From Woronichinia naegeliana WA131 (GTDB lineage: Bacteria > Cyanobacteriota > Cyanobacteriia > Cyanobacteriales > Microcystaceae), in the NCBI GenBank assembly GCA_025370055.1, contig CP073041.1, forward strand, positions 496,001 through 560,000: 64,000 nt of DNA. Reading direction: 5' to 3'. The notes beneath the pieces are model-generated. The model did not search any database. It was not told the origin of the DNA and saw only the letters and a list, made by a program, of their open reading frames with translations. Of this stretch, positions 56,043 through 64,000 are shown in pieces. Positions within the stretch are counted from its first letter, which is position 1. Every line of letters begins with the position of its first letter. A program made the position numbers and the translations under genes.

Positions 56043-56383
56043 AATATCTTTAGATTAGCACGGATCACAACTGGACAATAAGCGATCGCTCTTTAACTCT
56101 AAAACTAAACTCAGCACTGCGATCGCTATTATTACTCTTATTGGGACTGACAATGATCGCTCTTTAACTCTGAATCCTAAACCAAAAAGCGATCACTAAT
56201 TATCTCAGGATCATATGGAAAATCGCTATTATTCCTGTAGAATGGGTTAAGGAACGCAATGAATCGTTAAGCAAACTGATCGCACTTGACTTTCAGACTA
56301 CTGTTCGCTAAGATTATACTTAGACAAAATTTTTCCGTCTAATACATAATTAGCCCGTCTATTTTCAAATATTGCACTCAATT
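56043..56383. other. Intergenic region between the DUF2887 and DUF4365 genes
   Basis: Two blocks of the form GCGATCGC T.TTTAACTCT (near 56082 and 56156) and several HIP1-type sites make this stretch repetitive. The final 60 bases are AT-rich and probably contain the promoter of the gene at 56384. No gene seen. Confidence 0.45.
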
Positions 56384-57619
56384 ATGAAAGCTAATTCAAA
56401 ATCACACACTGGAAGAGTTGGTGTTGCTGGAACACAATTACTTTTTAAGAGATTAGGTTGGATTTTTCGTGAGCAACCCATAGAAGACTATGGTATTGAT
56501 GCTCATGTTGAAGTAGTTGAGAATAACACAGCAACAGGTAAATTAATTGCACTTCAGATCAAATCTGGAGAGAGTTGGTTCAGAGAGAAAACTAGCGATG
56601 GCTTTGTCTTTCGTGGCGACAGAGAGCATTTAGAATACTGGCAGCAACACTCATTGCCTGTCATGATTGTCCTATATCAAGATGATGAACAAATTGCCTA
56701 TTGGCAGGCAGTTAATAGCAGTAATGTCCAGAAGACTGGTATAGGATGGAAACTTATTATTCCTTTTGCACAGAAGATCGATGCTCTATCGCTTGAAAGA
56801 ATTCAAGAGTTTAGTAGAAAATTGACTGCAACTAATGGTTATACAATCCTTTCATTTCAGGATGTTAGTCATGGTGGGGCAAAAAGATATTCCGCAAACA
56901 TTCTTCTGACCAAGGAATACGCAAAACCCGACATTATAGAGATCTCAAAAAAAATTACTGCCGAGTTGAAAGCACGAGAATATCATAGAAATAAGCAGGT
57001 AAAATTACACTGGGAAGGAAAGGAGGCTCACGTAATTTGGCTATTTCTGTATCTCTCTTTAGATGATATTAGTTCAGTAAACTGGATTTGTAGAACTGAA
57101 TGGATTAGTAAGAGATTATCCTCAGAGTTTTCACCTATAAAGTTAGAGGGTGAAAACATTGATGAAGAAACCGTTATTGACTGGAACAAAGGCTATGAAG
57201 AGCAGGCAAATATTCTAGATTCTTATAAACTAACAAAAGAAGCTTATCTGGATGCTATGATTTGCATCTTAGATATTACGAAACCTATTGTTGAAAAAGC
57301 GATTCAATTCAGAGAAAGATTCATTAATGGTCAATTAATTGAGGCCAATTATATAGATTCCATGTCAAAACTAGAGCCACAGATAACAGATTTGTATTCT
57401 CAAGCAACTTGTATTGGTTCAGCCCCAACTGAATGTCGTGATTTGAGTCAACGATTTCAGTGCGTAATGGCTGTCGCTCACAGTATCGTTCTACCTTTCT
57501 CAGAGAAAGGGATGGAAATTTGGGAAGGAAGTAATAGAAACTATTTAGTGGATCAAGCTATTAAGGATTATCAAAAAGACCTACTTCGGCTAGAATTTGA
57601 ACTTGAGAAGATTCATTAA
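56384..57619 (+). CDS. DUF4365 domain protein (PD-(D/E)XK-like)
   Basis: 411 residues from ATG 56384. The N-terminal ~150 residues are DUF4365: GRVGVAGTQLLFKRLGWIFREQPIEDYGIDAHVEVVENNTATGKLIALQIKSG, with the D and QIK of a restriction-endonuclease-like core. The rest is helical with no motif I recognise. DUF4365 proteins are common in defence islands. The gene is AT-rich and stands alone. Confidence 0.82.
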   Translation: MKANSKSHTGRVGVAGTQLLFKRLGWIFREQPIEDYGIDAHVEVVENNTATGKLIALQIKSGESWFREKTSDGFVFRGDREHLEYWQQHSLPVMIVLYQDDEQIAYWQAVNSSNVQKTGIGWKLIIPFAQKIDALSLERIQEFSRKLTATNGYTILSFQDVSHGGAKRYSANILLTKEYAKPDIIEISKKITAELKAREYHRNKQVKLHWEGKEAHVIWLFLYLSLDDISSVNWICRTEWISKRLSSEFSPIKLEGENIDEETVIDWNKGYEEQANILDSYKLTKEAYLDAMICILDITKPIVEKAIQFRERFINGQLIEANYIDSMSKLEPQITDLYSQATCIGSAPTECRDLSQRFQCVMAVAHSIVLPFSEKGMEIWEGSNRNYLVDQAIKDYQKDLLRLEFELEKIH

Positions 57620-57924
57620 TAGTGTGATAGGCGATATGTAGATTGAGTTAGCAAAAGCAAACTCAATATTTCTCTTATCAAGTAATTATCTCACACCCAA
57701 TTATTATAATTTCGTTAGCCATGACCAACCACATTCCAAACTCTAGTGGGATCGCTAACTTTTATTAAGTTTTGTTATTTGTCGAAAAGCTTCGACGATC
57801 ATCTGCGATCAGACTTTTGCGTAAAACTTCGATTTCAAATTTGATAATACCATACCTTCCAATTTTAGCAAAAACAACAAATAGCGATCGCCCTTAAAAT
57901 TTTTAACGGGATAGTCTGCAATAA
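57620..57924. other. Intergenic region with dispersed repeat copy B
   Basis: Contains the second ~60-bp repeat (57764-57823) and otherwise low-complexity AT-rich sequence. No gene seen. Confidence 0.5.
57764..57823. repeat. Dispersed ~60-bp repeat, copy B
   Basis: Matches copy A at 55051: ATTAAGTTTT, TTTGTCGAAAAGCTTCGACG, GCGATCAGACTTTTGCGT. Confidence 0.6.
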
Positions 57925-58218
<294 letters not shown>

Positions 58219-58227
58219 CTAATTTAA

Positions 58228-58308
58228 TGCGGATGACGAGACTCGAACTCGTAAGGCAAAGCCACACGCCCCTCAAACGTGCGCGTATACCAATTCCGCC
58301 ACATCCGC
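58228..58308 (-). tRNA. trnL-GAG: tRNA-Leu (GAG)
   Basis: 81 nt. The acceptor GCGGATG pairs with CATCCGC plus discriminator A. The D-arm has AATTGGTA. The anticodon stem CACGT/GCGTG encloses the loop TTGAGGG (anticodon GAG). A long variable arm (GGC/GCC) is typical of Leu, and the T-arm is ACGAG-TTCGAGT-CTCGT. CCA is not encoded. Confidence 0.95.
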
Positions 58309-58354
58309 GTTTTGAGCAATTTTGAGTCTAACATAGCTCAGAGCCAAAAAACAA

Positions 58355-60292
58355 CTAAATTTTTAAAACTCCTTCGGGCATTACTGTTAATAGTTCCCGT
58401 CGCTGTAATCCCTCTTCGTGACAGATCGCATTGGCCGCCAATAAGCCACTACTAACCGCCCGCTCCATCAAGCCACAGGGAAAAGGCATTTTCACCCAGT
58501 CCCCCGCCAAAAAGAGATTGCTCACCTCTGTTTCCGTAGAGGGACGATCGCGGTAACTATGGGGCGGAAAACCAGAGAAATTCTTTTGATTGACTAATTC
58601 ACGGTGCAACATCTGAGCGTCGGTTAAACTGGGGACGATTTCGTATAATTCCTGCTCAAAAGTAGTTAACAAGGCTTCCTGGGTCGGAAATTCCTTTTCT
58701 TTGTAACAGTAGGCATGGAGTTCGACCACACTGCCCCCCGTGCGTTGATGCCAGTTAATAAATTGCTCTTGAATACGATGATAAAGGGTAATACTATCGG
58801 TTAACTGATAACCCGAAAGAGAGGCAAAATTGCTATGTTCCCAGTCAAAATCTCGATCAAACCAGAAGCGGGCAACGGCAAAGGGATCGGCGATCGCCAG
58901 GTTTTTTAATTGAGCTTGACAAGGGGTTGTTTCTCCCGTCATTAAATCGCTAAGATGACGCATTCCCACCACGTCGGCCGCTAAAACATAATAATCTGCT
59001 TGCAAGGTTTGATCTTGATTATTACTAGGATTAGCTGTAACTAACTGCACTTCATCGGCTTGGGCTTTCTGCACTTTAAAACGGGCTAAATTGCGTTTGG
59101 CAGGGCCTTGTAACACTTTTCCGTTAGCATCATAAACCGCACCATGACAGGGACAAACTAATTTACCATCGGCTTTTTTGGCTACGGTGCAACCTTGATG
59201 AGTGCAAGTTAAAGAAATCGCTTCCGTTTGTTGAGAATTAGCTAAAAAAACGCGATCGCCTGCGCCGTAATAATTTTTCTTTTCGTTGCTAATAAGCTCA
59301 TTTTTTGTCACCCAAAAAGGAACCGCACTTTCCGATTCGCCTTGGTGATAACTGAGAGAATTTATTTTTCCCTGTTCACAATGAATTTTACTAACCTGAG
59401 CTTCAGTGATAATTTGGCCACCGTTTTTTTCAATGGCTTTAACCATCGGCATGACTAAACTCGTCACCATATCGTCTTTTGTGCCGTTAAAGGCTAAACC
59501 TTCTGGATTACCAAAGAAATAAAAGTGAAAAAATTGCATTAATTCCCCTGCACTGAGAACATCGGGGGCGTTCAAACTGGATTTAGCAAAGGGTAAAAAA
59601 TAGAGATCATAAAGTCCCTGGGGAAAACCGCCTTCTACCCATTCCGAAACAGAAATTCCATCCAGGCGATCGTAACTTTTGGGAATCTGAAAGCCTGTAA
59701 TAGCACGAAAAACTTCTAAATGAGAAATTTTAGTTAAATTAATACCCCACTTGAGACGATTAGGGGAGGAAATGGCTAAATCTACAATATTCCAGGGAAA
59801 AGCCGAATGGCTGGGACGAAAAACTTCGGGTTGATAAGTATCTCCTTTAAATACCAAGGAATAAAAATCTAAAGACTTAAAATTATCGGCGATCGCCAAC
59901 TCATTAACAATACTTTTGAGATTGTAATACTGAGGAAAAAAGCCATGAAAACCGTGTTCCATCTGGAAAGTTTCATCGCCGACCTGCACTGTCCAACCCG
60001 CAACCTTACCCCCTAAATTTGGGGACTTCTCCAAAAGCGTTACTTTAAAACCCCGTTGACTCAATTCGTAGGCACTAGCTAACCCCGCTAATCCCGCCCC
60101 CACGATCACCACTGACTTCTCTTGGCTTAATTGACTAGGCAAGGTTAACCGATCTAATTGGTAGATTGACGGTTGGGGTTTCGTCATTCTGGAATAGCCC
60201 AAGGCTCCTCCCACAGTACCAACACTGAGCAATTTTAAAGCAGTACGACGAGACAGGGTTGATGACGGTAAAGGGTTTGATGATTGATTCAT
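58355..60292 (-). CDS. FAD-dependent oxidoreductase with inserted Rieske [2Fe-2S] domain
   Basis: 645 residues. A twin-arginine-like signal (SRRTALKLLSVGTVGGALG, ~13-31) suggests export to the thylakoid lumen or periplasm. The dinucleotide fold is VVIVGAGLAGLASAYELSQRGFKVTLLEKSP, with a desaturase/amine-oxidase core (EHGFHGFFPQYYNL). A Rieske cluster is inserted at about 355-400 (LTCTHQGCTVAKKADGKLVC then PCHGAVYD: CxH...CxxH). The C-terminal FLAGDWVKMPFPCGLMERAVSSGLLAANA closes the FAD site. The combination matches cyanobacterial phytoene-desaturase-like proteins with a Rieske component, related to CruE/CrtU-type enzymes; the substrate is not shown here. Confidence 0.88.
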   Translation of the reverse strand: MNQSSNPLPSSTLSRRTALKLLSVGTVGGALGYSRMTKPQPSIYQLDRLTLPSQLSQEKSVVIVGAGLAGLASAYELSQRGFKVTLLEKSPNLGGKVAGWTVQVGDETFQMEHGFHGFFPQYYNLKSIVNELAIADNFKSLDFYSLVFKGDTYQPEVFRPSHSAFPWNIVDLAISSPNRLKWGINLTKISHLEVFRAITGFQIPKSYDRLDGISVSEWVEGGFPQGLYDLYFLPFAKSSLNAPDVLSAGELMQFFHFYFFGNPEGLAFNGTKDDMVTSLVMPMVKAIEKNGGQIITEAQVSKIHCEQGKINSLSYHQGESESAVPFWVTKNELISNEKKNYYGAGDRVFLANSQQTEAISLTCTHQGCTVAKKADGKLVCPCHGAVYDANGKVLQGPAKRNLARFKVQKAQADEVQLVTANPSNNQDQTLQADYYVLAADVVGMRHLSDLMTGETTPCQAQLKNLAIADPFAVARFWFDRDFDWEHSNFASLSGYQLTDSITLYHRIQEQFINWHQRTGGSVVELHAYCYKEKEFPTQEALLTTFEQELYEIVPSLTDAQMLHRELVNQKNFSGFPPHSYRDRPSTETEVSNLFLAGDWVKMPFPCGLMERAVSSGLLAANAICHEEGLQRRELLTVMPEGVLKI

Positions 60293-60394
60293 GCGATCGC
60301 AGAATTGACTGGGGAGAATTGTAAAGATTTGTGACTAATATTCCTTTATAATGTATTTCCGTTCAATTTTCCAAACCGAAAATAAACCTCAACT

Positions 60395-60526
60395 TTACTT
60401 GACTTTGCCCTGGGCTTGTTTGATTAAACGTTGAGCCTCTGGATAAACAGTGGTTCCATGGGGAACTTTTTTGAGTTCATCAATTTCTGTCAGTAAAAGA
60501 TTTTTGGACTTTGAATTAAGACGCAT
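60395..60526 (-). CDS. Small hypothetical protein (43 aa)
   Basis: From ATG 60526: MRLNSKSKNLLLTEIDELKK then VPHGTTVYPEAQRLIKQAQGKVK. It is well composed and helical, with no Shine-Dalgarno of note. It may be a small cyanobacterial protein or the end of a lost gene. Not recognised. Confidence 0.35.
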   Translation of the reverse strand: MRLNSKSKNLLLTEIDELKKVPHGTTVYPEAQRLIKQAQGKVK

Positions 60527-60983
60527 GATCGAATCTTTCCAGTTTTCCTAGTCCTTTTTATGTATCGTAAACCAAGATCGGGAAAAAAGGCTTAACACAC
60601 AACAACACCCAAAACCTACTCTCCAGTTACATCCCTTATCTACCACTTCACTACTCAGAGATCCAACTCAACATAGAGTTGCTTAATCTCCCATTTTAAC
60701 TAACAAAGGGAATATACTGTTTTCGGATTGGGCGTTGTCGGTTGGCACAAGACAGATTTAACAATAAACAGCGCGACTTTACCTCTCTTTATAAACTAAC
60801 GTTTTTGGCTCTTGAGATTGGCTGTTTGATCTGCCAGCGAAGCTTTATTGCTTCATATTTATAATTTACAGATTCCCTCGGCTTGTGACAAGGCTTTTTG
60901 ACAAAAGTTAATTAACAATTAATGGCTTACTCTCATAAATATTAAGTTAGGTAAAGAGAAGTCAAAATATTGCCAGAAAAAAA
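60527..60983. other. Intergenic region
   Basis: 457 bases without a convincing gene, RNA or repeat. Confidence 0.5.
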
Positions 60984-62051
60984 CTAATCATCAGCCTTGC
61001 GACTATTGCGCCAAACCTGCCAACCTAAATAAATCAACAAAAAGGTGGCACCGATCGCAAATCCCCAACCACTGGGAATATTGGAAAATCCGAGGGCCAA
61101 ACTACCAGCCCAAAGGGTCAACGCATAGATAAATAAAACGGTGAGACGGTGGGAGATGCCCGCCTTAATCAGACGATGATGGAGATGACCCTTGTCAGCA
61201 ATAAAAGGGGACTTGCCTTTGCTCAAGCGAGAGAGAATCACCACCGACATATCGAGGATAGGAACCGCTAAAACCAAATAGGGTAAAAGCACGGCTGTCA
61301 CGGCAACGGTGGTCACGGCAGCAATTTTAACTAATCCAATCACCGCTACCCCTGCCAGGGTAAAACCCATAAAATAGGCCCCGCCATCTCCCATAAAAAT
61401 CTGAGCCGGATTAAAGTTATAGCGCAGAAACCCCAAGGCCCCCCCAGCCAAGGCAACCGCAATTAAGGCCGCCGCCGATTGTTCCATAAATAGACAGAGA
61501 ACAAATAAGACGACAGCACAAATGCCACAAACACCCGCCGCCAAGCCATCCAGCCCATCAATCCAGTTAATAGCATTGGCCATGCCGACTAACCAGAGCA
61601 CCGTAATCGGTAAACTCAACCACTCCAGATGCACCAGACTCATAAAAGGGAGGGTGACAAAATCAATTCGCACCCCCATCGTCCATACCAGAGACGAAAC
61701 TCCAGTTTGGGCAACTAAGCGGGAAATTGGGCTGAGGCTAAATAAATCGTCAATTAAACCGATACTAAAAAAAGCTAATCCACCGAGAGTCACTCCCCAA
61801 ACTTCCCATTCTCGATTGGGGGGAAGTACACCAAAACCCCCTAATGACCAAACAACAATTAGGGCTGTCAGGGAACCAGCAAAGATAGAAACTCCTCCCA
61901 ACCGTACCATCGGTCGCTGGTGCATTTTACGGGCATCGGGTTTATCTACGTAACCAGCCTTGAGACCAACACGCTTGATGATCGGTGTTGACCACCAAAC
62001 AACCGCAACGGAGAGAAAAAAGGCAATAAAGTAGTATTGTTCTCCTAGCAT
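60984..62051 (-). CDS. MraY/WecA-family undecaprenyl-phosphate sugar-1-phosphate transferase
   Basis: 355 residues with about ten membrane segments. Conserved cytoplasmic motifs are DKPDARKMHQRPMVRLGG (first loop), the Mg-binding FFSIGLIDDLFSL (DD), NAINWIDGLDGLAAG and IFMGDGGAYFMGF, and the His-rich ADKGHLHHRLIKAG typical of the WecA/TagO branch rather than MraY itself. It transfers a UDP-linked HexNAc-1-phosphate to undecaprenyl phosphate, starting O-antigen, exopolysaccharide or wall glycopolymer synthesis. Confidence 0.92.
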   Translation of the reverse strand: MLGEQYYFIAFFLSVAVVWWSTPIIKRVGLKAGYVDKPDARKMHQRPMVRLGGVSIFAGSLTALIVVWSLGGFGVLPPNREWEVWGVTLGGLAFFSIGLIDDLFSLSPISRLVAQTGVSSLVWTMGVRIDFVTLPFMSLVHLEWLSLPITVLWLVGMANAINWIDGLDGLAAGVCGICAVVLFVLCLFMEQSAAALIAVALAGGALGFLRYNFNPAQIFMGDGGAYFMGFTLAGVAVIGLVKIAAVTTVAVTAVLLPYLVLAVPILDMSVVILSRLSKGKSPFIADKGHLHHRLIKAGISHRLTVLFIYALTLWAGSLALGFSNIPSGWGFAIGATFLLIYLGWQVWRNSRKADD

Positions 62052-62154
62052 TGTTCGGGGCTTTCCTAAGGGAGTCTTTGAGACTAGAGTGTACCCTAAA
62101 ATTGGCTTTTTGGTTACTTTAAAAGTTATCTAGTCTGCAAAACTGATAAATCCC

Positions 62155-63438
62155 CTAGGCGATAGCCGCCAGAGGAATTTTAAGATGGGGATAAAGGGGG
62201 AAACGTTGACAAAGATCTGTCACCCGTTGCAGACAAGCTTTTTTCATGTCTGGATCATCGGGATTGAGCAGCAGATCAGCAATAATATCGCCAATTTCCT
62301 GGAAGTCTGCCTCCTTAAGTCCACGAGTTGTCATAGCGGGCGAACCTAAACGGAGACCACTGGTCACAAAGGGAGATTCGGGATCAAAAGGAACGGTATT
62401 TTTATTGGCCGTAATATGCACCTGACTGACTAATTGATCTGCCACTTTACCAGTCATACCAATGGAACGCAAATCTAACAACATTAAATGATTGTCCGTT
62501 CCACCGGAAACAATTTTGAAGCCGCGTTGGGTTAATTGGCTGGCTAGTGCCTGGGCATTGGCAATGACTTGACCAGAGTAGGTTTTAAAAGCCGGTTTGA
62601 GAGCTTCTCCGAAGGCAACGGCTTTAGCGGCGATGACATGTTCTAAAGGGCCACCCTGGGTACCTGGAAAGACGGCTTTATCTAATTTTTTGCCCAGTTC
62701 TTCGTCATTGGTCATAATTAATCCCCCCCTGGGGCCGCGCAGGGTTTTATGGGTGGTGGTGGTCACTACATGACAATGGGGTAAAGGATCGGGATGGTGG
62801 CCTGTGGCAACTAATCCGGCAATATGGGCAATGTCGGCTAATAAATAAGCTCCTACTTCATCGGCGATCGCCCGAAACTTATCAAAATGAATGGTACGCG
62901 GATAGGCAGAATAGCCACAGATCAATAATTTAGGACGCACTTTAAGGGCCAATTCCCGTACTTGCTCATAATCCAATTGTTCCGTTTCTGGACTAACCCC
63001 GTAGTGGTGAACCTTAAACCATTTTCCAGAAACATTAACGGGAGAACCATGGGTTAAATGGCCACCATGAGCAAGATCCATGCCCATAATCGTGTCACCG
63101 GGTTGCAGGAGTGTTAAAAAGACAGCAAAATTAGCCTGGGCTCCAGAGTGGGGTTGAACATTGGCGTGGGCAGCACGAAATAACTGCTTGACGCGATCAA
63201 TGGCTAACTGTTCTGCTTGATCAATAAATTCACAGCCGCCGTAGTAGCGTTTTCCAGGCAAACCTTCCGCATATTTATTGGTGAGAACCGACCCTTGAGC
63301 AGCTAGAACCGCCGGGGAAGTAAAATTTTCGCTGGCAATCAGTTCAAGGTGAATGCGTTGACGCTGTAATTCCCGATCAATAATCTCAGCGATCGCGGGA
63401 TCCGTCTCTGCTAGATATTCTAGATTAGTGTCAACCAC
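62155..63438 (-). CDS. glyA: Serine hydroxymethyltransferase
   Basis: A 427-residue PLP enzyme interconverting serine and glycine with tetrahydrofolate. Motifs are [53 protein letters not shown], and the PLP-lysine in [17 protein letters not shown] (Lys ~230). The start is GTG 63438. Normal length. Confidence 0.97.
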   Translation of the reverse strand: MVDTNLEYLAETDPAIAEIIDRELQRQRIHLELIASENFTSPAVLAAQGSVLTNKYAEGLPGKRYYGGCEFIDQAEQLAIDRVKQLFRAAHANVQPHSGAQANFAVFLTLLQPGDTIMGMDLAHGGHLTHGSPVNVSGKWFKVHHYGVSPETEQLDYEQVRELALKVRPKLLICGYSAYPRTIHFDKFRAIADEVGAYLLADIAHIAGLVATGHHPDPLPHCHVVTTTTHKTLRGPRGGLIMTNDEELGKKLDKAVFPGTQGGPLEHVIAAKAVAFGEALKPAFKTYSGQVIANAQALASQLTQRGFKIVSGGTDNHLMLLDLRSIGMTGKVADQLVSQVHITANKNTVPFDPESPFVTSGLRLGSPAMTTRGLKEADFQEIGDIIADLLLNPDDPDMKKACLQRVTDLCQRFPLYPHLKIPLAAIA

Positions 63439-63894
63439 GTTATAGTTTCTCCCAAATGGATCTAAGGTGTCCAGAGAAAACCATTATAAAAAATTTAGCC
63501 ATCCTTGCAAAGTCACCTTATTGACATCCAGCAATTCTAAATTTGAAAAACTAGGAAGAGTTGGCAGTGGGAAGAGGGTCAAACCGCTCAAGCATAAAAT
63601 CAAGGAGGTGTTGCCAGCTATCAAAGAGAAAATACAGCAATTCTCAGTTTTAGACACAGCAAGCCTTTTAGGGATTTAAAGAACATTTTAAAGGGTTTTT
63701 TTGAGGCAATTCCGTATGTACTATCACGCCTAAAAGCCGGAAGACTCGTAAAATGAACTTGTTAATCCCGTTAAATTTTACCCCGTATTACGTGAACTAA
63801 AACCTGAAACCCTTGCTACAGAACAAATTTAGAATTTCTGTTCTATAATAATTAACCTTGACCCTAACTAACCAACGACAGAATGATGGGAAAG
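63439..63894. other. Intergenic region between glyA and pgeF
   Basis: The left end holds the glyA promoter region. A 70-codon plus-strand frame at 63467 has a GTG start without a ribosome-binding site. Its lower half (VKPLKHKIKEVLPAIKEKIQQFSVL) looks protein-like and may be transposase debris. Nothing firm. Confidence 0.35.
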
Positions 63895-64000
63895 TTATTT
63901 TCCTTGCCCACTAATAATGCCAGACCATTGTACTTTTTTTTCATGGGTACGACGATAGGAAAAGAAACGTTCGGGCATTTGATAGGTACAGTAGGGAGCG
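63895..64000 (-). CDS. pgeF: Peptidoglycan editing factor PgeF / laccase-domain protein, C-terminal end
   Basis: The last 34 codons are in the window: APYCTYQMPERFFSYRRTHE, then KKVQWSGIISGQGK and a stop. The Cys in APYCTY is the conserved metal-site Cys and FSYRR the closing signature of the YfiH/PgeF family. The start lies to the right of the window. Confidence 0.7.
   Translation of the reverse strand, partial: APYCTYQMPERFFSYRRTHEKKVQWSGIISGQGK

Noticed and set aside
63467-63679. 70-codon plus-strand frame next to glyA
   Set aside because: GTG start with no Shine-Dalgarno and mixed composition; at best transposase debris.

Overview
The window looks like a freshwater cyanobacterium of the Microcystis/Synechocystis type. 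Octamers of the HIP1 class (GCGATCGC) occur throughout, and the core genes include psbU, a CRR6 homologue (NDH-1 assembly), a DUF3288 protein, phosphoketolase and a Rieske-containing carotenoid-desaturase-like flavoprotein. Many insertion sequences, MITE-like repeats, toxin-antitoxin pairs and broken genes fit a Microcystis-like genome. The genus is an inference.

Layout. 1-5.4 kb: small orphan genes, a frameshifted methyltransferase, an antitoxin with a truncated Doc toxin, and phosphoketolase. 5.7-12.0 kb: a three-gene minus-strand operon encoding a trypsin-co-occurring domain protein, a trypsin-SIR2 fusion, and a 1346-aa STAND NTPase with a WD40 C-terminus. It is the strongest candidate for a little-described conflict (anti-phage or cell-suicide) system here. 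12.3-16.1 kb: a penicillin-binding protein 1C gene cut by a complete IS4-family element with a 9-bp target duplication. 16.3-29.3 kb: mostly housekeeping genes (cobL operon, two tandem histidine phosphatases, plsC, rsmE, a Dam-type methylase, prfC). 29.3-31.0 kb: two HicBA-like pairs, one with a 27-bp duplication in the toxin. 31.2-32.2 kb: psbU without its 5' end, joined to the 3' half of a group II intron. 32.4-37.3 kb: mixed genes and MITE-like repeats. 37.4-39.2 kb: an IS graveyard. 39.5 kb: a candidate structured RNA upstream of ilvD.

41.8-43.3 kb: a SIR2-like gene broken by at least five lesions. 43.3-47.3 kb: a three-repeat protein, a pentapeptide-repeat protein, a Uma2 nuclease and small genes. 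47.3-53.0 kb: a second conflict-type locus, an AAA-like ATPase overlapping a TPR-CHAT protease gene that contains near-identical 138-bp repeats, next to a truncated relative. 53.3-58.1 kb: a retropepsin-like protein, tandem DUF2887 nucleases (one frameshifted), a DUF4365 protein and an orphan antitoxin. 58.2-64.0 kb: tRNA-Leu(GAG), the FAD/Rieske protein, a MraY/WecA-like transferase, glyA and the end of pgeF.

Overall this is a core cyanobacterial chromosome segment interrupted by islands of conflict genes, both live and decaying, and of mobile DNA. All protein identifications were made by reading motifs in the translations; no database search was run.
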